Both the position numbers and the translations under genes were made by a program. Below, in pieces: positions 8,370 to 16,426 of a stretch of 39,108 bases of DNA (positions within the stretch are counted from its first letter, which is position 1; every line of letters starts with the position of its first letter). The notes under the pieces were generated by a model. It saw only the letters and a list, made by a program, of their open reading frames with translations, did no database searches and was not told the origin of the DNA. Source of the DNA: Thermoactinomyces sp. DSM 45891 (GTDB taxonomy: Bacteria; Bacillota; Bacilli; Thermoactinomycetales; Thermoactinomycetaceae); assembly GCF_900119485.1 (NCBI RefSeq), contig NZ_FPJZ01000022.1:1-39108 (forward strand), in the 5' to 3' direction.

Positions 8370-9056
8370 ATGAGCAAGAAAGATTATACCAGGATATCCT
8401 ATCGCTTAACCCCAAAAGCAAATAAGCTTTTAAGTACCTACACTGCTAAAATGCAAACAACTCGATCTAAGCTAGTTTCCTTTATACTCTACGATGCACT
8501 GATTAAAAACGAGATTTCCGTAAATAAATTACGCGAAATCATGGAGACCATGAAATCAAGAGATTTACTCCCTGATAATCTCCCCCTACATACAGCGAAT
8601 AGTACATTTGATGCCATCGAGAAAGCGAGAAAGAACGTACCTGAGTTTACCTCATACAGAAATGAATTTCTGGGTTGGTTGCTCTCCTACCATATCGAAC
8701 TACTTCCCCAAAAGCTTAAAAAAAAAACGGGTGAAGCCTTAACTCAGGATGACTTCATCCCGGAACAGACTGCGTTTTTTTTAAATCCAAAGCTGAAAAA
8801 GAAAATGGGGAAATACATAAAAAAATACCGCCTTACTGTGCAATTTCTAGTTTTTGATATTCTATTTAACGAACATTTCTCCAGCACAGAATTTCTAGCC
8901 AATATAACCATCTCAAAAGAAGAAAAGAAAGCACGATATCTAACTATGCTTCCAAAATTCCTATATAAAGAAGTTAAAAACTCGCCGATTAGCATTTCTT
9001 TTCTGATTGAGGTTTCAGCTGAAAACTATTTAAAGAAGTACAAGCACCTAGCCTAA
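8370..9056 (+). CDS. Protein with repeated ribbon-helix-helix-like segments
   Basis: A 228-residue basic protein. Residues 6-42 (YTRISYRLTPKANKLLSTYT, then a helix ending LVSFILYDAL) look like a ribbon-helix-helix unit: a short strand, a helix, a turn and a second helix. Similar patterns recur around TAFFLNPKLKKKMGKYIKKY (about residue 134) and ARYLTMLPKFLYKEVKNSP (about 183), with a weaker one near residue 84 (FDAIEKARKNVP). RHH proteins usually bind DNA as dimers; a single chain with several units would be a pseudo-oligomer. The ATG at 8370 has GGAAGG 10 bases upstream, while an in-frame TTG at 8352 overlaps it. Position near oriT suggests relaxosome accessory or leading-region regulator. 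Function is inferred. Confidence 0.55.
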   Translation: MSKKDYTRISYRLTPKANKLLSTYTAKMQTTRSKLVSFILYDALIKNEISVNKLREIMETMKSRDLLPDNLPLHTANSTFDAIEKARKNVPEFTSYRNEFLGWLLSYHIELLPQKLKKKTGEALTQDDFIPEQTAFFLNPKLKKKMGKYIKKYRLTVQFLVFDILFNEHFSSTEFLANITISKEEKKARYLTMLPKFLYKEVKNSPISISFLIEVSAENYLKKYKHLA

Positions 9057-9088
9057 AAAATCAGCCCCCTGCCCCCTGCCCCCTTCCC
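9056..9088 (-). repeat. Partial third copy of the GC-rich repeat end
   Basis: On the minus strand this reads GGGGGCAGGGGGCTGAT followed by TTTTTAGG, matching the 3' end of the 230-bp repeat at 20601-20833 (GGGGGCTAGGGGGCTGAT then CTTTTTTAGG). Only the terminal part is present. It directly follows the RHH-like gene. The rest of 9081-9141 shows nothing else. Confidence 0.55.
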
Positions 9089-9141
9089 ATTAAGAGAAGA
9101 GATACAGGGGATGGGAATCGTGTCTTAAACAGGACAATCTA

Positions 9142-9378
9142 TTAAAATCCGTTCCATTCACGTCTTAACTCGTCTTGTTCATTGTAAAATGCTTCGATCT
9201 CTTTTGCTTGCTGTTCTTGTCTGGCATACTCTTCTTCTCTCAATTGTTGTACATACTCTTTATCATCGTATGGATGACAGTAATCACCTGTATAGATATG
9301 GCTAAAGTTAGGGTCTTTTTCCTCATCATAGCCACAGTAATACCACCAATTCTGTAGCCTATTCAAAATTCTTTTCAC
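9142..9378 (-). CDS. Unknown small acidic protein
   Basis: This 78-residue protein is not recognised. It starts with GTG, preceded by a good GGGGTGAT site 5 bases upstream. The sequence has a Trp/Tyr-rich start (RLQNWWYYCGYDEE), then many Glu, Gln and Arg residues forming a likely helix. Two Cys are present but not in a CxxC pair. It lies downstream of repeat copy A on the same strand. Coding status rests on the RBS and codon pattern. Confidence 0.55.
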   Translation of the reverse strand: MKRILNRLQNWWYYCGYDEEKDPNFSHIYTGDYCHPYDDKEYVQQLREEEYARQEQQAKEIEAFYNEQDELRREWNGF

Positions 9379-9415
9379 TTAAATCACCCCGCAAAACCTC
9401 AAATTTGAATTGATT

Positions 9416-9646
9416 ATCAGCCCCCTAGCCCCCAATCATGGGGGGACTATCGCTCGCCACTGGGCACCCCTTCCCATTAGGGGGAAGGATAAGCAATAGC
9501 TTTGGGGCTGGTAGGGATTTGGAAAGGGTCTGCGCCAGAAAAGCACTGGCTTGATCTAAAGAGGCTACAGGAAAGAGATTTGCGCAAGAACACCGCAAAC
9601 TCTTCCCCTCTGCCCCCTTCTCCAAAGAGTTAGCTATCTTTTGATT
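9416..9646 (-). repeat. 230-bp structured inverted repeat, copy A
   Basis: Read on the minus strand this matches 20601-20833 at about 94% by eye (roughly 11 substitutions and 2 single-base gaps). Potential RNA helices kept in both copies: TTTGCG/CGCAAA, GCCAG/CTGGC, CCTTCCC/GGGAAGG nested inside CTATTGCTY/GAGCGATAG, and a GC-rich terminal hairpin AGTCCCCC/GGGGGCT. The 5' end overlaps the last codons and TAG stop of the gene at 9634-9945. I see no protein gene in 9379-9633. It could be a non-coding RNA or a mobile intergenic repeat. Confidence 0.85.
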
Positions 9647-9945
9647 AGTGGACCACTGATATTTCTTTGTTTGGTCTTCTCCATCTTCTCTTCCTCAGAC
9701 ATCGTATCTGCTACTGCAATTTCCTCTTGCGCTTCATCTCGTTTGAATAGATTCTTTATGCTATTTAATACACCGTTATTAGGCTTATAATGATGCCAAT
9801 CTATTACCTTGTTGCTATCATAAGCAAAAACCTCGCAATCATTCGGGATATCTGGCTTAGATCCCCTTTCAAACACAATGAATATGTTTTGTTTTGATCC
9901 TTTCTTACGACAAACAGCCATAAGCATGTCATTAGATTGCTCCAT
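9634..9945 (-). CDS. Unknown small protein
   Basis: A 103-residue protein with GAGGGG about 9 bases before its ATG. The N-terminal half reads as alternating strands (DMLMAVCRKKGSKQNIFIVF and CEVFAYDSNKVIDWHHY), the C-terminal half as a charged helix. No known family is recognised. It follows the ParR-like gene by 34 bases on the same strand and may be the third gene of the partition operon. Its last six codons and stop lie inside repeat copy A, so the repeat may have replaced the original 3' end. Confidence 0.6.
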   Translation of the reverse strand: MEQSNDMLMAVCRKKGSKQNIFIVFERGSKPDIPNDCEVFAYDSNKVIDWHHYKPNNGVLNSIKNLFKRDEAQEEIAVADTMSEEEKMEKTKQRNISGPLIKR

Positions 9946-9979
9946 CTTTCTATCCCCTCACTTTAGAATAGGTCTCAAT

Positions 9980-10336
9980 CTACTTTTTCAACCACTGTCT
10001 GGCAGATGAAGAACCGGCCCTTTTTTTCTTGGCTTCGTCCTCTGCATCCTTGCTCGGCTCTTCCTGCTCAATTTGACTGACCTCACTTACCGGATATATA
10101 GGGTGTGGGTTCATTGGTAATTGAGGAGCGAAAAAGAATGGTAGAGTAACTTGTCCACCAGGAAGCCGTCCAGTATGGCAAACCATATAAAATTCAACAC
10201 ATCTTTTAAGAAATTGACTCTTATTCACTGCTCCATGCTGCTCAACAAAATCATGAATTGCTTTGTCATATGGATCTAATTGATTAATTGTCATCTGGTG
10301 ATTGGCTTTCTGGCTAGTTGTTCGATTTTTCACCAT
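9980..10336 (-). CDS. parR: ParR-like centromere-binding protein
   Basis: A 118-residue protein encoded 30 bases downstream of the ParM-like actin, the usual place of ParR. Residues about 15-55 (MTINQLDPYDKAIHDFVEQH then NKSQFLKRCVEFYMV) fit a strand plus two helices of a ribbon-helix-helix DNA-binding fold. The C-terminus is acidic then basic (RAGSSSARQWLKK), as in ParR tails that contact the filament end. It would bind the repeats at 11372-11721 and couple the plasmid to ParM. ParR proteins diverge strongly, so the call rests on context and a short pattern. ATG follows GGAGG by 8 bases. Confidence 0.6.
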   Translation of the reverse strand: MVKNRTTSQKANHQMTINQLDPYDKAIHDFVEQHGAVNKSQFLKRCVEFYMVCHTGRLPGGQVTLPFFFAPQLPMNPHPIYPVSEVSQIEQEEPSKDAEDEAKKKRAGSSSARQWLKK

Positions 10337-10366
10337 TCCTCTTCCCTCCGTTCCCTATAATGACCA

Positions 10367-11326
10367 TCACACTTCTTCCGTAACCAGAGCTTCCTTGGCC
10401 ACCATATATGCGCCCAATGCATTTGCAAACCGACCAGCATCATCACGACGTTTTGGTTCGTACAGACCTAAATCAGAGGCTTGGAGAATACCGATCTCAT
10501 TAATTAGCTTCCCTTGTGACTGTTGGTCAGGTTGTATCTCACAAAGTACTTTTCCAATACTTTTGTAATTGCCTCCGATGGGTACTAGTACTCCTTTTCT
10601 TGCTGGCTCATCCCAGTTCAACTGATTCATTTTGTCAACAATGAATTCAACAAGTTCATAATCATCATCGAATTTTTCAGTCTCTAAACCAACCGGAACC
10701 GTTTCAGTCCTTGCCTCGATCAGTTCACCGCTTGGATCAATAGCAGCTAGTGTCATTGTCCGTGCCCCTACGTCTACTATGTAAACGTATTTACCTTCTG
10801 TCCATTCCACAGGAAGTCCGTAATACGCAGAAATCGTTTCAGGCATAAGAAGAAGTTCCTCAATGTTGTAATTGAAGGCCACTCCATTAATCTCAAGAGA
10901 GTGATTCCCCTCCACAAGCTTCTTCAAAGCTTCAATCTCTTCATCATCAAAGGTGGAGTATGGGATCAGTGTAACCACTGTAAATCGGCCTGAATGATAT
11001 CCGGCACGGTATAAACTCGCAAGAATCAAGTATAGAGTCTTTGGATCTGCTTTACTTTGAGACCACACAGACGTGGAAATGTCTGACTCTTTTTGTGCTA
11101 GTTCGCCGATAAACCAATGTTCAGGTTCTTCATTGATTTGTCCATCCTTACCATAATATTTAAAATCAATGTCACTAGGCGCATAATCTGTCAATTTCCC
11201 AATTAACTTGCGCATTTTCCCTTTCTTAAATCTACTGGGAACAAAAGCTGTTTTCATTTCGTGATCAATCGTTTTTCCACCAGATCTACCAGTATCTACC
11301 GAAACCAAAATTCTTTCTGTATACAT
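10367..11326 (-). CDS. parM: ParM/Alp-type actin-like segregation ATPase
   Basis: A 319-residue actin-fold protein that would polymerise to push plasmid copies apart. The phosphate-1 loop is VSVDTGRSGGKT (residues 8-19) and phosphate-2 is YIVDVGARTMT. The segment PIGGNYKSIGKVL fits the adenosine loop. Length matches ParM/Alp proteins. It is followed by a ParR-like gene and preceded by a repeat-rich centromere-like region containing its probable promoter (-10 TATAAT on the minus strand at 11350-11355). Start ATG has GGGGAG 9 bases upstream. Exact subfamily cannot be assigned by eye. Confidence 0.85.
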   Translation of the reverse strand: MYTERILVSVDTGRSGGKTIDHEMKTAFVPSRFKKGKMRKLIGKLTDYAPSDIDFKYYGKDGQINEEPEHWFIGELAQKESDISTSVWSQSKADPKTLYLILASLYRAGYHSGRFTVVTLIPYSTFDDEEIEALKKLVEGNHSLEINGVAFNYNIEELLLMPETISAYYGLPVEWTEGKYVYIVDVGARTMTLAAIDPSGELIEARTETVPVGLETEKFDDDYELVEFIVDKMNQLNWDEPARKGVLVPIGGNYKSIGKVLCEIQPDQQSQGKLINEIGILQASDLGLYEPKRRDDAGRFANALGAYMVAKEALVTEEV

Positions 11327-11349
11327 AGTTCAAATCTCCCCTATTTTTT

Positions 11350-11725
11350 ATTATAAAATTCTTATTATTACTGTAGCATTGCTGGAGCAATATTTCAAGT
11401 ATTTACTTGTTGTTAAATTCACTATTTTTTCTTCGGTTCATGATTTTCATTATTATTTATATTGCTCCAGCAATGCTACAACACTATTTATATAGTAGCT
11501 ACTATATAGCCACTGCTACACAGCTATTATATATAGGTAAAATAAAAAACACTAAGTGTCGTAGCTACTATTTAGTTGATCGCTATAAAAAAGCCTTATT
11601 TTACGTGTATTTAAGTCGGGTCACTATATAGCTACTGCTATGATTCTACAACTATGATAGTCATTAATTTACAATATGCAATTGCAGCCATGATAGATAA
11701 ATCAAGGAAAGTATAGCTACTATCT
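11350..11725. promoter_or_regulatory. parC: parC-like centromere and divergent promoter region
   Basis: This AT-rich gap separates parM from a divergent HTH gene. A perfect 22-bp inverted repeat lies at 11372-11393 and 11459-11480; each arm contains the palindrome-like ATTGCTnnAGCAAT. Further on, TAGCTACT occurs at 11496, 11562, 11629 and 11714, spaced 66, 67 and 85 bases, embedded in variants of TATAGCTACTATATAG. The left arm overlaps the expected -35 of the parM promoter. The layout fits a ParR binding centromere that also autoregulates parMR. Confidence 0.7.
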
Positions 11726-11766
11726 AGAATTGATTAAGGGTGGGTGAAAAGAGGGAGGTGAGTAGG

Positions 11767-12372
11767 GTGAAAGAAAACTTACCGAAAGAATGGCTGACTG
11801 TCAATCAAATCATTGAGTTAACAGGAATTCCGCAGCGTACACTTTCTGGATACATCAATACATACGGTCATTTTATTCAAATGAAGAAGCCAGGTCGATT
11901 CTACTATATCCATGAAGATTCGATCCATGTGATCAAAGAGATCCGGAAATTATCAAACAACAAATGGACACGAGAACAAATCGAAGATCATTTAGGGAAA
12001 AATCATCATGCATTCTTCCTAGTTCCAGAAGGGAATTCACTGGTTCCTTTAGGCCAATCTCTATACGACATCAGCCAAGACGTGAAACAGTTCAAACAAG
12101 ACGTGAAACAGTTATTGCAAGCCTCATTAGAAAAACAACAACAAATGCAAATGGAGAACCAAGCCTCATCAAACCGACAACAACAAATGATGCAGGCGGA
12201 AATCCAATCACTCCAAAAGGAACTATATGAGACGAAATCCGTAGCCTATGCTCATCAAAAAGAGTTAGAGAATATCCATCAAGAATTAAAAAAGAAGTCG
12301 AAGCGAGGATTTTTCTCCTTATTTAGTCGGAAAAATAAAGGCAAGCGAGAACAGCAAGAGGATACAGAATGA
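11767..12372 (+). CDS. MerR-like HTH protein with coiled coil (DUF3967/TubY/RacA-like architecture)
   Basis: A 201-residue DNA-binding protein. Residues 5-70 hold a winged HTH of MerR type (WLTVNQIIELTGIPQRTLSG then a wing FIQMKKPGRFYYI). Residues about 95-175 are a Gln-rich coiled coil, and the last 25 residues are strongly basic (SKRGFFSLFSRKNKGKR), possibly a membrane- or DNA-contact tail. I chose the GTG at 11767 because GGGAGGTGA precedes it; an in-frame GTG lies at 11740. The gene diverges from parMR across the centromere-like repeats. RacA and TubY share the HTH-plus-coiled-coil plan and act in DNA segregation, so a partition or regulatory role is inferred. Confidence 0.65.
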   Translation: MKENLPKEWLTVNQIIELTGIPQRTLSGYINTYGHFIQMKKPGRFYYIHEDSIHVIKEIRKLSNNKWTREQIEDHLGKNHHAFFLVPEGNSLVPLGQSLYDISQDVKQFKQDVKQLLQASLEKQQQMQMENQASSNRQQQMMQAEIQSLQKELYETKSVAYAHQKELENIHQELKKKSKRGFFSLFSRKNKGKREQQEDTE

Positions 12373-12394
12373 GTGTGATTGGTGGGGGAACAGG

Positions 12395-12446
12395 AAAAGG
12401 CATAAGCAGTTACTAGTCTTGTCGATAGTAAACCGCTTATGCCTTT
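12395..12446. terminator. Bidirectional terminator
   Basis: Inverted repeat AAAGGCATAAGC (ending 12407) and GCTTATGCCTTT (12435-12446), with an inner TTACTA/TAGTAA pairing at 12410-12415 and 12427-12432. It lies between convergent genes and overlaps the stop of the minus-strand gene. Confidence 0.8.
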
Positions 12447-13572
12447 ATTTTGTTTCAGAGGGAGTGTCCTTCTTACGAACAACCTGTTCTAGATCTAAAT
12501 CAAACATGAACATCAGTTTTTCAATCAGACCCGTTGTCACTGGGAATTTGTCATTCCAAATTTTTGAGATCATTGGAAGGGAGATTTCTGCTGACTTTTG
12601 TTGATAATCAGCTACAGAAAGACCTTTCATTTCTGCTGGTGTTTTCTTCCGAATCACTTGATGAAGGGATAAGTTATATCCCATACTCGCTGCATACAAA
12701 AACAACTTATCAATGGTGTCAGTACGGATAGGAAAATTATCATCTCGAATACTATGTACTGTTGTCCAGGAAAATCGACACTTCTCTTGGAGATCCTGAT
12801 TTGTTAGCTTTTGTGATTCAAGCCACTCTCGGAATGGGGCTAGGGTGAGTTGTGAGTCACCAATTGCAAAGTTACTTTTTTCTCGTATATCCTTCTTTTT
12901 TATAGGCGGATCTACCGATTCGAACCACTCTCGGAACGGTGCAAAGGTGAGTTGTGTGCATTCGGGACTGTAATCAATTGGCTTAGGCTTGGATAACTGT
13001 ATGTCAATTGTAGCAGGCTGAATATCAATTGTAGCAGGCTGAAAATGGTCTTTGATCTGCACAACCTCTTCTAATTTTAAGTCAAACAGGAGCATCAGTT
13101 TCTCAATCATGTCAGTCCTGATCGGAAAAACATCCATCCAGACCTTAAAAATGGTTTCGGTTGATACTGGTTCCAATAACGTATGATTATCTCGTACAGA
13201 AAGCCCTTTCATTTCCTCTTTCGTTTTGTTACGTATCAGCTGATTAAGGGGTAATTCATATCCCATATTTTCTGCATATATTAATAGCCTATCAATGGTA
13301 TCTGTATAAAAAGGAAAATCATCCTTCAAAATTTTATGAATGGTACCATATGAGAATTGCGTATTCTCTTGGAGATGCATTGTCGTAAGCTTCTTCGATT
13401 TAAACCACTCTCGAAATGGCGCAAACGTAAGTTGTGAGTCACCAATTCCAAAGGTGAGTTTTTGTCGTATATCTTCTTGGGTCAGTTGGTGCTCCAGTTT
13501 TTGTTTTTCGAACCACTCTCGAAATGGCGCAAACGTGAGTTTAGATTCATCCAAGGCAAATTTTTTCACCAT
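12445..13572 (-). CDS. Internally duplicated multi-HTH protein with LTFAPFREW repeats
   Basis: A 375-residue protein made of two repeats of about 195 residues (roughly 12-175 and 208-371). The motif LTFAPFREW (one LTLAPFREW) occurs four times, at residues 12, 48, 208 and 242. Each long repeat has two Cro/XRE-like helix-turn-helix units: one after the second motif (e.g. LQENTQFSYGTIHKIL, then IDRLLIYAENMGYEL) and one after MKGLSV (VSTETIFKVWMDVFPIRTD). The first motif of each pair heads a short vestigial unit. The linker has a tandem PATIDIQ repeat. So one chain may carry four DNA-binding units. RBS AAGGAG precedes the ATG. No family name is recognised. Confidence 0.75.
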   Translation of the reverse strand: MVKKFALDESKLTFAPFREWFEKQKLEHQLTQEDIRQKLTFGIGDSQLTFAPFREWFKSKKLTTMHLQENTQFSYGTIHKILKDDFPFYTDTIDRLLIYAENMGYELPLNQLIRNKTKEEMKGLSVRDNHTLLEPVSTETIFKVWMDVFPIRTDMIEKLMLLFDLKLEEVVQIKDHFQPATIDIQPATIDIQLSKPKPIDYSPECTQLTFAPFREWFESVDPPIKKKDIREKSNFAIGDSQLTLAPFREWLESQKLTNQDLQEKCRFSWTTVHSIRDDNFPIRTDTIDKLFLYAASMGYNLSLHQVIRKKTPAEMKGLSVADYQQKSAEISLPMISKIWNDKFPVTTGLIEKLMFMFDLDLEQVVRKKDTPSETK

Positions 13573-13624
13573 CTATATCTCCTTCCATCTTTACTTATAA
13601 AATGATTTAACTAGATTATGTAAA

Positions 13625-13939
13625 CTATGTCCACCCATACAATTTTTTCATGCCCACAAATAGGATGCCTTGCCCTGTTAATCCTAAAAACATGAGACCT
13701 GACAATGACGGATTTACAAACATAAAGACGATCCCCATAAGAGTAATCAAACAAAATGGTAGAAGGAGAATTGCAAAGATCAATTCTTTTCTCCGTCTTC
13801 GCTCCTTAAGATCAGCTATTGTATCTACACCTGCTAAAACTCCCAATACCACAACAACTAAGGTAAACAATATTGCAAAAATAGCTAGGAAAACCTTCAC
13901 TAATATCCCTATGATCTCCATAATCATGTTGTCTAACAC
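13625..13939 (-). CDS. Small membrane protein
   Basis: A 104-residue protein with three hydrophobic segments (about 8-38, 52-72 and 77-95) separated by a basic loop DLKERRRRKE. No family is recognised. The GTG at 13939 is close to AAAAGGAA; an ATG at 13927 with better spacing is the alternative start. It is the last of a run of small minus-strand membrane genes. Confidence 0.6.
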   Translation of the reverse strand: MLDNMIMEIIGILVKVFLAIFAILFTLVVVVLGVLAGVDTIADLKERRRRKELIFAILLLPFCLITLMGIVFMFVNPSLSGLMFLGLTGQGILFVGMKKLYGWT

Positions 13940-14038
13940 TTCCTTTTATCTGATCCGTGAGAAGGGAAGAGGAGGTATGTGAAATACCCCCATTTCTTCT
14001 ACAGTGTATTCAATTTTATAACATTTTCATATCCTCAA

Positions 14039-14365
14039 TCAGTATTTCTTCCATTTATCAAGAAGTCTCTGCTTCTCTTTCTCTTGTTCTTCCAAGGCTT
14101 TTCGCTCAATCAAAAAAAATAGATAGGTGCAACCACCCAGATAAACACCAGAAATTAGCATACCGATAAACATTCCATCATCTAGTTCCATGTCTCTGAT
14201 TATAAAAAACACACCCCAAATGAACAGAATAGTTATAATTAAAAAGAAACTACTTATGATACCCACAACTATTTTTTCTTTCCTATTCATTCCTTCCCCT
14301 AATGCTAATACAAGCCACGAAGTAATAAGCATGAACAGAAATACGATTTTGATCATATCTACCAT
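14039..14365 (-). CDS. Small membrane protein with LLDKWKKY tail
   Basis: A 108-residue protein with three hydrophobic segments, then a charged helix ending QRLLDKWKKY. The upstream neighbour ends QKLLDEWKKKY, so the two look like diverged paralogues sharing a cytosolic tail. The ATG at 14365 has GGAGG 10 bases upstream. A longer in-frame version would overlap the neighbour and lacks an RBS. Function is unknown. Confidence 0.65.
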   Translation of the reverse strand: MVDMIKIVFLFMLITSWLVLALGEGMNRKEKIVVGIISSFFLIITILFIWGVFFIIRDMELDDGMFIGMLISGVYLGGCTYLFFLIERKALEEQEKEKQRLLDKWKKY

Positions 14366-14403
14366 TTTAAATCGTCCTCCTACTTTGTTCTCCAAAGGGT
14401 AAA

Positions 14404-14751
14404 TCAGTATTTCTTTTTCCATTCGTCAAGAAGCTTTTGTTGCTTTGTTTTAAATAGCTGCGATATTACTTTAGATACTTTACGTTTAAATAATATATAC
14501 AAACAGTACCAAATAAACAGATAGAGCAGAAATGACAGTATCCTAATAGTAAAGCTATCAATGATATCCAGACCTAGAGCTAAAGCCATCTTACCGCTGT
14601 AATATGCTTGAACAGCCAACATCATAAAGAAACAAAAGACCGCAATACTAGCAATAATGACCCCTTTAAAACCCCACTCATTTCCAATTCCAATACCTAA
14701 CGCTAAAATGATCAATATGAAAATAAACACCGTAGTATACAATCCACTCAT
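14404..14751 (-). CDS. Small membrane protein with LLDEWKKKY tail
   Basis: A 115-residue protein with hydrophobic segments near residues 4-22, 28-50 and 68-88, then a basic helix ending QKLLDEWKKKY. It is paralogous in design to the next gene downstream (14039-14365). Start is uncertain: the ATG at 14751 abuts AAAGGAG, and a TTG at 14742 has better spacing. Function is unknown. Confidence 0.65.
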   Translation of the reverse strand: MSGLYTTVFIFILIILALGIGIGNEWGFKGVIIASIAVFCFFMMLAVQAYYSGKMALALGLDIIDSFTIRILSFLLYLFIWYCLYILFKRKVSKVISQLFKTKQQKLLDEWKKKY

Positions 14752-14805
14752 CTCCTTTATAGTCGGAAAGAGGGGGAAACATAATCCCCATCACCCTAAT
14801 CAAAA

Positions 14806-15354
14806 TCAAAAGTACGAACGATCATCACCATCAATGCTGTTTATATGCTCGGAATCAAACAACATATAAACATCTTGCTTGCGTTCCATTCTGATTGTGT
14901 ACAAGGTATTAACTGAAATGAGAGTCCCATCAAGGCCGATCACTCTCATAACTTGTTTGAGTGAAAACTTCCTCGCATAGATACGACCGTAATCTACTCC
15001 AGGTTTCCAAACAAAAAATATAGGATCTTTGGATGTGATAAAGTATCCAATCATATAAGCCTCCATGTAGTCGGCAATCTCTAGCTCTCTCTCAATCACT
15101 TCAGTTCGGCGGCTACATTCTTCGCAGTATCCATGCTGATTCATGACATGGGTGTAGGGCTTTGTTCCACACTCATAGCAAAATTTATCTTCATAGGTGC
15201 GAATATCCATTACATCATGATTGACGGTAATAGAAAAAGTGTTGTGTTTCTCATTCACCTGGTAGCGACGTTCAGGAGGTTTGTTTAAGTTGGCCCAATC
15301 ATCCTCACCATCATCTTCAAAAAAACTAGATAGCCAGTGCCGCCAGCTCATCAT
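14806..15354 (-). CDS. Zinc-ribbon-like protein
   Basis: A 182-residue protein with CYEC and CEEC pairs about 17 residues apart (residues about 59-80), a probable structural zinc site. The rest is mixed, with VWKPGVDYGRIYARKFSL that parallels WNHKVDYHKVFRYYKS in the gene just upstream. The two are therefore probably paralogues. Its ATG immediately follows the TGA of that gene, so translation is probably coupled. No catalytic motif is seen; the function is unknown. Confidence 0.65.
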   Translation of the reverse strand: MMSWRHWLSSFFEDDGEDDWANLNKPPERRYQVNEKHNTFSITVNHDVMDIRTYEDKFCYECGTKPYTHVMNQHGYCEECSRRTEVIERELEIADYMEAYMIGYFITSKDPIFFVWKPGVDYGRIYARKFSLKQVMRVIGLDGTLISVNTLYTIRMERKQDVYMLFDSEHINSIDGDDRSYF

Positions 15355-15852
15355 TCATTCCTCACCCTTCTGCCCATACCCTCGCACCCCTAAAGAGACA
15401 ACGATCTCTGTAGGGATATACTTGAGTTGACCCACCATACCAGCCACCACAAGACAGCTCTTTTCAGACTTGTAGTAACGGAACACCTTGTGATAGTCCA
15501 CTTTATGATTCCATAGAAAAGGAATTTCTTCTCCATTGGCTAGGGTTAGCTTTCCTAACAATCGCCCTTTTGTTCGGACAGCTCGTTCTCTCTCAATTTC
15601 GCTCTCTAGCAGGTGCTGCTCAAACCAACATTTTACGCAGTACCTTCCTTGTGGAACAATGATTTTCCCCATTCGCTTCTTGCACTCCAAACACGCAGCC
15701 TCGTCCCGATTAAGGATTAATTTATCTTTCAATGTCTCTGGAGGCTGTGAGATGATTCCTTCTGCATGCTCGATTCGTTTTGTGTACATTTTTGCGTTTT
15801 CCATGAAATCAAGCCAATCTCTCATTTCACCGGATGATGCATGGTTGGACAT
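15355..15852 (-). CDS. Zinc-ribbon-like protein
   Basis: A 165-residue protein with CLEC and CVKC pairs (residues about 54-75) and a C-terminal strand-rich part containing LWNHKVDYHKVF. Same design as the following gene. GAGGAGG lies 9 bases before the ATG. The start overlaps the last 26 bases of the HNH gene upstream, so both belong to one transcript. Function is unknown. Confidence 0.65.
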   Translation of the reverse strand: MSNHASSGEMRDWLDFMENAKMYTKRIEHAEGIISQPPETLKDKLILNRDEAACLECKKRMGKIIVPQGRYCVKCWFEQHLLESEIERERAVRTKGRLLGKLTLANGEEIPFLWNHKVDYHKVFRYYKSEKSCLVVAGMVGQLKYIPTEIVVSLGVRGYGQKGEE

Positions 15853-16426
15853 CGAATTCAGCCTCCTCTAGTATCTGCTTGATAGTTTTGGTCTCGACTC
15901 CGTATTCTCTAGCTAGAACAGCCATTCCAAACTCCTTTGATCCAGGACGACATATATGTCGGATGAATTCCTCATCATCAGGAGATAGAAGGGAGGAGGG
16001 AGCTGACAGCTCCTGAATTAGCTTTTTTTCCATGATGGGACTTTGTATGAAGTCTTCTCTTGTAAGATAGAAGGATAGGTTATCCAAGCGATTGTTCTCC
16101 TTATCCCGATCAAGATGACCGACTGGATAATCGGGATCTCGAATTGCTTCCTCCCAAAAACTGAAGGCAACCAACCGATGAACGTAATGTCGTTCGCCCT
16201 GTCCATCTCGATGAAGCGTTACATACAATGGACCGCCTCGACGAATGGGGTTTGATCTAAGAATCATTGACGGAAAGACCCGACGATTACCGTAACGATC
16301 TGTTCCGACTCTATGCTTCCTCATCACTTCTCCCAAACTACTTACCATATATAAATCCTCATAATGAGGAATGTCTCGCCAAACTTCTCTCATATTTTTC
16401 ATTGGACTCATTGAAAATTTGATCAA
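15827..16426 (-). CDS. NUMOD4/HNH endonuclease-like protein
   Basis: Near its N-terminus, VWRDIPHYEDLYMVSSLGEV is a NUMOD4 signature. Then YVHRLVAFSF and VGHLDRDKENNRLDNL form an HNH_3 core with the metal-binding His and Asn positions. The C-terminus (LAREYGVETKTIKQIL) is a small HTH-like segment. This is the plan of phage and plasmid homing-type HNH nucleases, which cut DNA. No intron or inteins are seen nearby, so it is a free-standing gene. The TTG at 16426 has GAGAGGGG 8 bases upstream; a TTG at 16453 abuts GAGGAGG, and ATGs also lie inside. Confidence 0.8.
   Translation of the reverse strand: MIKFSMSPMKNMREVWRDIPHYEDLYMVSSLGEVMRKHRVGTDRYGNRRVFPSMILRSNPIRRGGPLYVTLHRDGQGERHYVHRLVAFSFWEEAIRDPDYPVGHLDRDKENNRLDNLSFYLTREDFIQSPIMEKKLIQELSAPSSLLSPDDEEFIRHICRPGSKEFGMAVLAREYGVETKTIKQILEEAEFDVQPCIIR

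Noticed and set aside
9425..9625. Minus-strand frame inside repeat copy A
   Set aside because: Copy B has gaps and changes that do not preserve this frame; RNA or repeat structure explains the region better.
11372..11725. CRISPR array
   Set aside because: The repeats are short (8-14 bp), variable and in mixed orientation; they fit a centromere, and no cas genes are present.
13340..13600. Plus-strand frame with repeats
   Set aside because: It is the complement of the duplicated LTFAPFREW coding sequence.
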